NCBI GenBank assembly: GCA_900758315.1
Contig: CAAERF010000278.1
Span: 1-38,232 of the forward strand
Direction: 5' to 3'
DNA length: 38,232 nt
DNA from: an uncultured Oscillospiraceae bacterium
GTDB taxonomy: Bacteria; Bacillota; Clostridia; Oscillospirales; Oscillospiraceae
Position numbers and translations under genes: made by a program. The notes under the pieces were generated by a model. It searched no databases. It was given only the letters and a program-made list of their open reading frames with translations, and was not told where the DNA came from. Every line of letters starts with the position of its first letter. The stretch's first letter is position 1. This document shows positions 1-5,458 of the stretch, piece after piece.

Positions 1-687
1 CTCCCAGCGGGCCCGGTTGAGCCACGTGGTGGGGTGCGGAATCACGCCGCGCTGCCACTGCTCACTCCGGAGATGCCGGTCCAGGCCCGACATGATCTGG
101 GCGAAGAGCGCCGGGTCCGGATGCAATCGCTGCCACGCCTCCCTAGCCTTCTTCTTGTCCGTCTTGCGTGGGTAGCGCGCCCAGAACAGCGCAAACTGCT
201 GCTCCTGATCCACGCACGCGCACTCCGTGAGAGTGTCTTTGGTTTTTTCTTTGTGTTTATTCTTTGGTATTGCTGGCACCGTTTCGTGCGTTTCATCGCA
301 CGGTTTCGTTCCGTCAATGGCACCGTTTGCGTCTATCGACGGCACGGAATCGTGCTCCTCCGGCTCCCGGATCCCGTAGTAGGCCAGAATCCCGTCCGAG
401 ACCGTGTACCACAGCGTCCGGTCCATGGGCTTCACGTTGTAGTTGCCCTTGATGATTGCCTGCTGGTCCTCCAGACTCTTCAGCACCCGCTGAATCTGGC
501 GGCGGGTCCAGAAGGGAAACCACTCCCGGAAAGACTCCTGGGAGTTGTAGGTCCAGGCCCGTCCATCGTGGATGTTCCGACCGTCAATGGTGTTTTTCTG
601 GACCCAGTAGGCCAGGTTATGTAGCATGATCGCCTCGTCCAGCCCGTACTTCTGGGCCAGCTCCGCGGAAAAGTGATACTCGTTCAT
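1..687 (-). CDS. Phage replication protein, 3' end cut by window edge
   Basis: The frame is open for 229 codons from an ATG at 687 (reverse strand) to base 1, with no stop, so the C-terminus is missing. The N-terminal part, starting MNEYHFSAELAQKYGLDEAI, resembles winged-helix replication initiators of Firmicutes phages. After a polar linker, the C-terminal part has FALFWARYPRKTDKKKAREA, followed by a conserved IPHPTTWLNRARWE near the edge, a signature I associate with phage replisome-organiser or DnaD-like proteins. Its ATG overlaps the stop of the upstream small gene (ATGA), so the two are translationally coupled. It is the distal gene of the leftward early operon seen here. The family is an inference from motif recall; the reading frame is certain. 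Confidence 0.8.
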   Translation of the reverse strand, partial: MNEYHFSAELAQKYGLDEAIMLHNLAYWVQKNTIDGRNIHDGRAWTYNSQESFREWFPFWTRRQIQRVLKSLEDQQAIIKGNYNVKPMDRTLWYTVSDGILAYYGIREPEEHDSVPSIDANGAIDGTKPCDETHETVPAIPKNKHKEKTKDTLTECACVDQEQQFALFWARYPRKTDKKKAREAWQRLHPDPALFAQIMSGLDRHLRSEQWQRGVIPHPTTWLNRARWE

Positions 688-959
688 ACATCCACCTTCA
701 TCGACTGTGCTGCCAGTATGGCGTCCTCCACGTCGTCCCTGAACCGGGCAATTTTCAACTCCAGCTCCCGCAGATCCTGGTCAGTGCCCGCAATCAGCGT
801 TTCCGCACGGTGCAGCATGGTAAGCGAATCCTGTGGCTCCTCCAGGATGTCATAAAACTTTGCATTTCTGATCGCCATTACCGCGCCGGAAATGCAGCTG
901 ATAATCTCATTGGCACGTTCCATGATGTCGCAGACATCTACATTCAGGTGTTCTCTCAT
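684..959 (-). CDS. Small phage protein, predicted helical/coiled-coil
   Basis: This is a 91-residue acidic protein without recognisable enzyme motifs. The C-terminal half, around HRAETLIAGTDQDLRELELK, has heptad-like spacing typical of a helical bundle or coiled coil. A GGAGGGG ribosome binding site lies about 9 bases upstream of the ATG, overlapping the end of the preceding gene region. The stop overlaps the start of the replication protein by four bases. The position just upstream of a replication gene suggests an early-phase accessory function, but no specific role can be assigned. Confidence 0.7.
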   Translation of the reverse strand: MREHLNVDVCDIMERANEIISCISGAVMAIRNAKFYDILEEPQDSLTMLHRAETLIAGTDQDLRELELKIARFRDDVEDAILAAQSMKVDV

Positions 960-965
960 GGTGAC

Positions 966-1166
966 TTACCCCTCCTTCGGCGGCGCCGGCAGCGGCATCC
1001 AGCAGGTGACCGGCCCCAGGTACTTCTCCCAGGCCAGAGAGCTGGGACAGCGAAACCAGGCGTTTGCCTTGCCGCGAAACGCCTCGCCCACTGTGGCCCC
1101 GTCCGTCGCCAGCACCCGCATACCGGGCGGCGGCAGCTGCTCGTCAATCCTGATCCACTCAGCCAC
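966..1166 (-). CDS. DUF551-like small phage protein
   Basis: This is a 66-residue protein beginning at GTG with AAGGAGGGG 8 bases upstream. It carries the pattern WIRIDEQLPPPGMRVLATDG ... WMPLPAPP, which matches my recollection of DUF551, a short domain very common in phages of Gram-negative and gut Gram-positive bacteria. The function of that family is unknown. It lies seven bases upstream of the next early gene in the leftward operon and directly downstream of the phage tRNA. Confidence 0.75.
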   Translation of the reverse strand: MAEWIRIDEQLPPPGMRVLATDGATVGEAFRGKANAWFRCPSSLAWEKYLGPVTCWMPLPAPPKEG

Positions 1167-1191
1167 AGGTATCCCCTCCTTGTGTTGGATT

Positions 1192-1267
1192 TGGTGGGCC
1201 CTCTGGGACTCGAACCCAGAACCGTCCGGTTATGAGCCGGATGCACTCACCGTTGTGCGAAGGACCC
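1192..1267 (-). tRNA. tRNA with CAU anticodon (Met or Ile2), prophage-borne
   Basis: A complete 76-nt cloverleaf can be drawn on the reverse strand. The acceptor GGGTCCT pairs with AGGGCCC (one G-U), the D-stem is GCAC/GTGC, and the anticodon stem TCCGG/CCGGA closes the loop CTCATAA (anticodon CAT at 1232-1234). The variable loop has five bases, the T-stem CTGGG/CCCAG closes TTCGAGT, the discriminator is A, and CCA is encoded. Whether it is elongator Met, or Ile2 read by a lysidine-modified CAU, cannot be decided by eye. Its place among phage early genes suggests a phage-carried tRNA. Confidence 0.95.
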
Positions 1268-1381
1268 GTGATGGTGCCGGAATCCCGTCCGGTCGCGTGT
1301 TGTCTTTTACGCAGTCACTTATGCGGCCCCCTGGCCGTCAGGGCAGCCAGGCATGAAAGAAGGAAAGAAGCAAGTGTCCCG

Positions 1382-1547
1382 TGGTGTCACAGGTGGGACT
1401 TGAACCCACGTCTGCATCGGCCGGACTGGGTAGAGTAATAGAGAGGTTAAAAACAATGAGAAAAACAAAAATGGTTATAATCCGAAACGAAATCAAGAAA
1501 GGGAACTGGTCCGGTTTCCGCCGTCTCACCATCCAGACTGCTGTGAC
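1382..1547 (-). ncRNA. tRNA-like element with an enlarged anticodon-arm loop
   Basis: On the reverse strand the 3' end is an exact tRNA tail: T-arm GTGGG-TTCAAGT-CCCAC (1393-1409), acceptor strand CTGTGAC, discriminator A and CCA (1382-1384). A perfect 5' partner, GTCACAG, lies at 1541-1547. It is followed by a D-like hairpin, GTCT-GGATGGTG-AGAC (1523-1538), and a six-pair stem CCGGAC/GTCCGG (1509-1514 with 1421-1426) that closes an unstructured, U-rich 82-nt loop. The bases at positions 8, 14 and 21 do not match tRNA consensus. It may be an interrupted or degenerate tRNA, a deletion fusion, or a genuine tRNA-mimicking RNA. The 3' half is solid; the whole fold is an inference. Confidence 0.45.
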
Positions 1548-1846
1548 AGGTTCCCAGCTTACGCTGGGAGTTGCATTTGACACTTTACTTCTGCCGGCCA
1601 TCACCAGCGCATACGCATCTCCCCTTTCGCGCTCAATTTGACAAGATACCCTGCGGACCACCGGAGTCGAACCGTTGCAGCTCGTCCGATGTCCGCTGCC
1701 CATGCGGGCCGCCCCTGCTGTCCAGATGTGCAGGGTCCAACGCCGGAAGCGCAGTGTAACGGTATCTTTACCAAAAGACTTGTTTTGGAAGCTTCCAGCG
1801 ACGGCAGAATATTCCGCCGTTTCGGCCGGGCGCCACCCGGCTCTCA
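1548..1846 (-). ncRNA. Possible structured RNA block in the prophage early region
   Basis: No convincing gene occupies this stretch, but it is full of helices on the transcribed (reverse) strand. There is a nine-pair hairpin at 1801-1820, CCAAAA/TTTTGG at 1771-1788, and the palindrome TGGAAGCTTCCA at 1786-1797. An eight-pair long-range helix, AAGATACC/GGTATCTT (1761-1768 with 1643-1650), encloses further short helices, including a T-arm-like loop at 1662-1674. A seven-pair stem capped by a GTAA (GNRA) tetraloop lies at 1552-1569. Large phage RNAs of the GOLLD and ROOL classes sit beside tRNAs in this way, but I cannot match a consensus. Confidence 0.35.
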
Positions 1847-2047
1847 TCAGGCTGGATCCAAAGGAAGTGCTTTCAACAGCATGGAAATCTCTGCATCAAT
1901 CGTGATCTGTGTCAGATACTTCATGGCCACGCCGGGCGCACAGCCTTCACAGCAAATGATGTTTTGCCCAGGATCATAGAACGCGGAATCGCCCTTATGG
2001 AACGGAGCGCCGCAGATAGAACAGTGTTCAAGAACGCACACTTGCAT
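1847..2047 (-). CDS. Small zinc-ribbon-like phage protein
   Basis: This is a 66-residue protein when started at the ATG at 2047, which has an AGGA-type ribosome binding site seven bases upstream. A longer start at 2098 lacks one. The N-terminal half has two cysteine pairs, HCSICGAPFHKG and ICCEGCAPG, spaced as in a small treble-clef or ribbon zinc site. The rest is a short helical tail. Such mini zinc proteins are frequent in phage early regions and have no known specific role. Confidence 0.65.
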   Translation of the reverse strand: MQVCVLEHCSICGAPFHKGDSAFYDPGQNIICCEGCAPGVAMKYLTQITIDAEISMLLKALPLDPA

Positions 2048-2129
2048 TCCCCTTTCCTTTCCGATATAATAGTCACGAACTTTTACGCTTGCCGTCATCG
2101 GAGATTAGGCCCTCCGGTGGCGGCTTTTC

Positions 2130-2408
2130 TTATGGTCGGTACTCCTCCAGCTCCGGCAGTACGGCGCACAGGTTGTCCCAATTCGCAGGTGAACGCCCAT
2201 GTTCCCAGGCGGATATGGTCGCGTCGGTCACGCCGATCCGCGCCGCCAGTTTCTGCTGTGTCAGTCCATTCGCGATCCGCACGGACCTGAGCACCTTCCG
2301 CTGCTGATTCAGCATCCGCTCCCGCTCTTCATCCGAAACACATTCCACTCCAACGATGCAGTCAGGGTACGGACAGTGGAAGCAATCGTATTGGCATTTC
2401 TGAGTCAT
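2130..2408 (-). CDS. XRE-family HTH protein with N-terminal cysteine cluster
   Basis: This 92-residue protein begins with a cysteine-rich stretch, CQYDCFHCPYPDC, likely a metal site. It is followed from about residue 38 by a classical helix-turn-helix, where GLTQQKLAARIGVTDATISA is the core. Its stop lies within the prophage early operon, and its start overlaps the stop of the next upstream gene by four bases. The family is common in clostridial prophages, where the metal cluster plus HTH suggests a DNA-binding regulator of phage genes, possibly Cro-like. The target is unknown. Confidence 0.8.
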   Translation of the reverse strand: MTQKCQYDCFHCPYPDCIVGVECVSDEERERMLNQQRKVLRSVRIANGLTQQKLAARIGVTDATISAWEHGRSPANWDNLCAVLPELEEYRP

Positions 2409-2632
2409 TCCTCATCCTCCAACAGTCTCAGCGCTTTGTCGTACTTCTTGTGGTCCGGGATAATGGAAAACATATCGTCCACATACAACATCATGCAGAA
2501 CATGGTTACCATGAATACCACACCAGCGCCGATCCTGCCCCGCAGCAGAGTAATAAAACCGGCAACGCAGCATGCAATGGCGATGGCCACGCAGACCCAT
2601 CCCAGAATAACCCGTCGTTCATCTCTGTTCAT
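2405..2632 (-). CDS. Small two-span membrane protein
   Basis: This 75-residue protein has two hydrophobic segments at about residues 9-29 and 34-54, joined by a short basic turn (LLRGRIG), and an acidic cytoplasmic-type tail ending LRLLEDEE. A near-perfect AGGAGG ribosome binding site, located in the end of the preceding gene, lies six bases before the ATG. Small membrane proteins of prophages often act in superinfection exclusion or host-envelope modification, but nothing here identifies a specific role. Confidence 0.65.
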   Translation of the reverse strand: MNRDERRVILGWVCVAIAIACCVAGFITLLRGRIGAGVVFMVTMFCMMLYVDDMFSIIPDHKKYDKALRLLEDEE

Positions 2633-2635
2633 CTT

Positions 2636-2791
2636 TTACCTCCTGTTCTGAAATCGTTCGCTCCGTGCCTGCCGCACCGCCGCCAGGTAGCTGAGGTACC
2701 TGGCGCAGGCGCAGTGACAGGCGGCCGTGCGCTCCGTACAACTGAGGCAGGGCGCACACGGCAGATGCTTATAAATCGACATGGCGTCCAT
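2636..2791 (-). CDS. Short cysteine-rich phage protein
   Basis: This frame encodes 51 residues beginning MDAMSIYKHLPCAPC. It contains six cysteines in a compact pattern (CAPCLSC, then CHCAC), recalling the small PC.NC...CH..C proteins common in clostridial phages. GAGGAG lies nine bases upstream of the first ATG; the second ATG, four codons in, is an alternative start. The gene stops four bases before the next start, and its last codons include that gene's ribosome binding site. The cysteine and histidine pattern suggests zinc binding; the function is unknown. Confidence 0.65.
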   Translation of the reverse strand: MDAMSIYKHLPCAPCLSCTERTAACHCACARYLSYLAAVRQARSERFQNRR

Positions 2792-2815
2792 GACTGACCG
2801 CTCCTCTTATGTAAC

Positions 2816-3046
2816 TCATACTCCTTCGTGGGCCCGGCGGATTCTCAGGGCAACCATCTGCACCCGCCTCCGCCGCTCTTCCAGTTCCTCGGGAGTGGCC
2901 TCTGACACATAGTTCTCACAGACATATACCGTTCCCTCCGGAGCCTCAATGACCTGGCTAACCTCCGCGTTGTCCCACAGCCACTTGATCAGCTCCGGCG
3001 TCATCTTCCTGGGCAGTCGTTCCATCTTACTAAAATCTGTTGCCAT
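2816..3046 (-). CDS. Small phage protein of unknown function
   Basis: This 76-residue protein (MATDFSKMERLPRKMTPELI...) lies 24 bases before the next gene of the leftward early operon. An AGGAG and, further out, a GGGGG precede the ATG. The C-terminal third is strongly basic and helical (EELEERRRRVQMVALRIRR). No domain is recognised. Codon use resembles its operon neighbours. Confidence 0.6.
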   Translation of the reverse strand: MATDFSKMERLPRKMTPELIKWLWDNAEVSQVIEAPEGTVYVCENYVSEATPEELEERRRRVQMVALRIRRAHEGV

Positions 3047-3127
3047 ACTCCTGTAACCCCCTTCTCCTGATCTGTATGCGCAATGCAGATTGTCCTATCT
3101 CTGGTTCTCAGCTTTGAGTAAAACTCA

Positions 3128-3310
3128 TTACGACAGCTTTAAACCGCCAATTTGAATCTGAGTGAAGATCGTAAAGGCGATCTCAATGAAAAGCAGGTAG
3201 ATGGTATACCAGCCCAGATTTTCTCTGGCAAATTTCTTCATACAAAACCAGCACACGACACCCGCAGCCCAGACCAAAATGGTCCACCATGTAATAATCA
3301 AGGCTCTCAC
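3128..3310 (-). CDS. Small membrane protein, two spans
   Basis: This 60-residue frame with a GTG start has hydrophobic segments at about residues 3-23 and 35-53, separated by a basic loop (KKFARENLG). AAGG lies six bases upstream of the GTG. A TTG three codons in, preceded by GGGGGTGAG, is an alternative start. It is the first leftward gene after an oppositely oriented insertion (3372-3764). No function can be assigned. Confidence 0.5.
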   Translation of the reverse strand: MRALIITWWTILVWAAGVVCWFCMKKFARENLGWYTIYLLFIEIAFTIFTQIQIGGLKLS

Positions 3311-3319
3311 CCCCTACCT

Positions 3320-3348
3320 TGTCCTCCCTGTGACCACGTGGTAAAATG
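3320..3348 (+). promoter_or_regulatory. Promoter of the rightward moron gene
   Basis: TTGTCC at 3320-3325 and TAAAAT at 3343-3348 are separated by exactly 17 bases and point at the gene starting at 3372. The promoter lies in the short gap between divergently oriented genes. Confidence 0.55.
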
Positions 3349-3371
3349 CGGTCGAAAGGAGATTCATCATA

Positions 3372-3764
3372 ATGGATAAAGTCAAAATTCCGGAAATTTA
3401 CTTCGATCATAAAACTATCCGTTTTTTGCGCTACATAAAATGGCACAAAAACTGTACGGAAGGGAAAATCATAGACCGGTTTCACGACAGCTCATATAGC
3501 ATGGAGTTAATCAATATGTGTCTGGCTGGATATCTTGTAGCTACTCGACCCGATGGGACACATACCGATTTCCGAGACGGAAAATATAATACCGCGTATA
3601 ATTTTCGCTACTGGGTCACACCAAAGGGCCGAAAAGTTCTTGATGACCGTTTCGATCGACTTTGGCAGTGGTCCGTTCCTACATTGATTTCCGTAGCAGC
3701 GTTGATCATCAGCATCATATCCGCAGTACATCCAGGTATTATAAGCGTAATGCTTATGAACTGA
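3372..3764 (+). CDS. Tail-anchored winged-helix-like protein, probable phage moron
   Basis: This 130-residue protein opposes the surrounding leftward operon and has its own promoter and an AAGGAGA ribosome binding site. Residues 8-90 have a winged-helix look: a helix (KTIRFLRYIKWHK), a second helix around GKIIDRFHDSS, then a strand-turn-strand ending in YWVTPKGRKVLDDR, the usual wing. Residues 100-127 are a hydrophobic transmembrane anchor. DNA binding at the membrane, or a structural fold without DNA binding, are both possible. An autonomous gene inside a phage early operon fits the moron concept, where such genes alter the lysogen; that role is an inference. Confidence 0.65.
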   Translation: MDKVKIPEIYFDHKTIRFLRYIKWHKNCTEGKIIDRFHDSSYSMELINMCLAGYLVATRPDGTHTDFRDGKYNTAYNFRYWVTPKGRKVLDDRFDRLWQWSVPTLISVAALIISIISAVHPGIISVMLMN

Positions 3765-3773
3765 TATTTGAGC

Positions 3774-3956
3774 TTATAATGCCGTAATGATGGCGATAAT
3801 GCTGATTGCGGTCGAAATAACAGACATCACAGCAGAGATCACCGCAATAGTCCGTGTCCTGTCTGCGCAGGAAGCGCCGTACATCATTTGTTCGCTGATC
3901 CACTGTGCGTTGAATACCTGCTCACCGTTTACCTCTACAATTCCAGGCATTTTCAT
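3774..3956 (-). CDS. Small C-terminally membrane-anchored phage protein
   Basis: This 60-residue protein has a polar N-terminus (MKMPGIVEVNGEQVFNAQWI) and a hydrophobic C-terminal span from about residue 37 to 60. A strong GGAGGTGAG sits six bases before the ATG. It is the second gene of the leftward transcript and ends ten bases from the convergent gene at 3764. Function unknown. Confidence 0.65.
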   Translation of the reverse strand: MKMPGIVEVNGEQVFNAQWISEQMMYGASCADRTRTIAVISAVMSVISTAISIIAIITAL

Positions 3957-4004
3957 TTGTTCTCACCTCCTCCCGCCACTCAGCGTCTTTGCTGGGTGGC
4001 CTCT

Positions 4005-4148
4005 TTAAGCCGACCGATTGTCCTGCACATTGGAAACTGCTGCCTCCTGCGCAATCACCATACTTTTCGCAAGGAGGATCATTACGTCCTTGTTTTGTTC
4101 TGACAACTCACCGAAAATCGTTTCCATGACTGCATTTCTACTGTCCAT
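4005..4148 (-). CDS. First small gene of the leftward early operon
   Basis: This 47-residue acidic, helical protein (MDSRNAVMETIFGELSEQNK...) is short but well supported. AAGGAGGAATATCA precedes the ATG, and the gene lies directly downstream of a consensus leftward promoter. It is the first product made from that promoter, the place where phages often encode a Cro-like or antirepressor peptide, but no helix-turn-helix is visible. Confidence 0.65.
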   Translation of the reverse strand: MDSRNAVMETIFGELSEQNKDVMILLAKSMVIAQEAAVSNVQDNRSA

Positions 4149-4194
4149 TGATATTCCTCCTTCCAAAATAACTCCTTATTGATTTTCTGGGTAA

Positions 4195-4223
4195 ATAATA
4201 TATCAATAATTGATTGTTGTCAA
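4195..4223 (-). promoter_or_regulatory. Leftward early phage promoter
   Basis: Read on the reverse strand, TTGACA (4218-4223) and TATTAT (4195-4200) are separated by 17 bases, close to consensus. It drives the early operon beginning at 4148. A repressor-type inverted repeat (4201-4215) fills the spacer. Confidence 0.8.
4201..4215. promoter_or_regulatory. Probable repressor operator 1
   Basis: The site TATCAATAATTGATT has the form TATCA-N5-TGAT and contains the perfect inverted repeat ATCAAT-A-ATTGAT. It lies between -35 and -10 of the leftward promoter, so binding would block it. It has the same form as the second site at 4243-4257. Confidence 0.65.
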
Positions 4224-4232
4224 GGGGGACTC

Positions 4233-4261
4233 TTGACTTTTTTATCATCAGTTGATATTCT
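4233..4261 (+). promoter_or_regulatory. Rightward promoter of the phage repressor
   Basis: TTGACT (4233-4238) and TATTCT (4256-4261) are separated by 17 bases and lie just before the repressor gene. The inverted repeat at 4243-4257 covers the spacer and the start of the -10, which predicts autoregulation. Confidence 0.75.
4243..4257. promoter_or_regulatory. Probable repressor operator 2
   Basis: TATCATCAGTTGATA is a TATCA-N5-TGATA palindrome matching operator 1. It overlaps the repressor's own promoter. Further half-sites (TTGAT) occur near 4177 and next to the start at 4148. Confidence 0.65.
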
Positions 4262-4279
4262 GTTAGACGAGGTGATGAT

Positions 4280-4633
4280 TTGAATAGTCGTATTCGCGAA
4301 TTACGAAAGGCGCTGGGACTGAGTCAAAAGGACTTTGCCAGCAGGATCGGTCTGAAGCAAAATGCCATCAGCTACATGGAGAAAGATGGCGCGACCGTTA
4401 CGGAACAGAACATCAAAACCATTTGCGCACAATTCAGCGTCAACGAGGCTTGGCTGCGTTCCGGTGATGGCGGCATGTTTCTTGAGCAGGATAAAAAGCA
4501 AAAGGAATTTTTTGATATATTCAACGGGCTATCTCCTGTTCTGCAAGACTATCTTATCAAGACAGCGAAGGAACTGCTGGAAGCTCAAACGAAGCTGACA
4601 GAGACTCAGGACCAGAGCGACCAAACCGAGTAG
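4280..4633 (+). CDS. Prophage repressor, XRE family
   Basis: This 117-residue protein has an N-terminal helix-turn-helix at about residues 5-60 (IRELRKALGLSQKDFASRIG, then LKQNAISYMEKDG). It is followed by the INEAWLRSG-like turn (here VNEAWLRSGDGGMF) typical of clostridial phage repressors, and a short helical, glutamine-rich tail suited to dimerisation. There is no peptidase domain, so induction is unlikely to use RecA-driven self-cleavage. The gene is divergent from the early operon, and two matching palindromes lie between the promoters, as in a CI/Cro switch. GAGGTGATGATT precedes the TTG start; the first in-frame ATG codes for the methionine in ISYMEKDG. Confidence 0.88.
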   Translation: MNSRIRELRKALGLSQKDFASRIGLKQNAISYMEKDGATVTEQNIKTICAQFSVNEAWLRSGDGGMFLEQDKKQKEFFDIFNGLSPVLQDYLIKTAKELLEAQTKLTETQDQSDQTE

Positions 4634-4846
4634 CTTGGCATCGAATATTTGTTCTGTATAGTTTAGCAGAACCGTGTTCCTATAAACCGGACTATGCGAA
4701 CCGTTTTACAACATAATGTTTTATTTTCCTGGATACCACTGCTTGCCACTATGCAAACTGTGTAAAATGGTGTAGAATGGGCAGTATCTGGAATGGAAAG
4801 TAAGAAATTCCAACTACCGAAACAGATCAAAAGGAGGAAAAGCACA

Positions 4847-5308
4847 ATGGGACTGATGAACAAACTGGGAAACGCCGTAGGCGGCAACCTTGCACAGGGC
4901 CTTCTTGGCAACATGAGTGAAGTGGACTCCGCCGCTCTGGAAAAGGAATTCGGCGCCTATCTGATGGAGGGCGAGACCATCCAAACCGGCTTCAAGCTGG
5001 TCCGGGACGCCCTGGTTATCACGGACAAGCGCATTCTGGACTTCGACAGGCAGGGTGCCACCGGTCAGAAAATGCGTGTGGACTCCATCTACCTTCGGTC
5101 TGTCTACCATGTGACCGCTGAAACCGCCGGTTTTGGGATGGACGACAGTGAACTGACCATTGACTACATCACCACACCGCATCTGAAATCCAACAACCCG
5201 CAATACGCCAGCAAGAAGTTTGAATTTCCCAAGAAGTACAATATTCAGGGCCTGTATAAAATGCTTCAGGAGCTGGCCTATTCCAACTACGTGGAACTCA
5301 ATCAATAA
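4847..5308 (+). CDS. Bacterial PH-domain protein
   Basis: The start is set at the ATG at 4847, where AAAGGAGG lies nine bases upstream; the in-frame ATG at 4793 has no such site. The product has 153 residues. After an N-terminal amphipathic stretch (GLMNKLGNAVGGNLAQGLLG), the rest matches my recollection of the bacterial pleckstrin-homology fold (bPH_1): GETIQTGFKLVRDALVITDK, then RILDFDRQGATGQKMRVDSI and VTAETAGFGMDDSELTI. The domain is widespread in Firmicutes and their prophages, is not catalytic, and mediates oligomerisation or binding. Between the repressor and integrase it is likely expressed in the lysogen. Bases 4634-4846 hold only weak promoter-like sequence. Confidence 0.8.
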   Translation: MGLMNKLGNAVGGNLAQGLLGNMSEVDSAALEKEFGAYLMEGETIQTGFKLVRDALVITDKRILDFDRQGATGQKMRVDSIYLRSVYHVTAETAGFGMDDSELTIDYITTPHLKSNNPQYASKKFEFPKKYNIQGLYKMLQELAYSNYVELNQ

Positions 5309-5371
5309 GAGAAAGGCACGCTGGGCGCTGGACTTTCGCCTGCTCCAACCGGACCGCACCAGATGCCCGTA

Positions 5372-5407
5372 AAACCTGGCGCAGTCAAGCACCAGGTTTC
5401 CTTTTTT
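5372..5407 (+). terminator. Intrinsic terminator after the PH-domain gene
   Basis: AAACCTGG (5372-5379) pairs with CCAGGTTT (5392-5399) around a 12-base loop and is followed by CCTTTTTT. Confidence 0.8.
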
Positions 5408-5458
5408 CCCAACGTATATGAGCACAAGAGAGGTTAAGAGAGAAAGGAGTGTGCTTAT

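Noticed and set aside
1651..1676. A second T-arm-like sequence (GGTTCGACTCC on the reverse strand) that could mark another tRNA
   Set aside because: No complete cloverleaf could be built: the T-stem has a mismatch, CCA is absent, and no matching acceptor strand leaves room for the other arms.
1338..1847. A 169-codon open frame on the reverse strand, starting at an ATG overlapping the stop of the zinc-ribbon-like gene
   Set aside because: It runs through the tRNA-like element and several hairpins, has erratic composition (basic and Trp-rich, then hydrophobic) and no family resemblance; it is more likely a chance frame in an RNA region.
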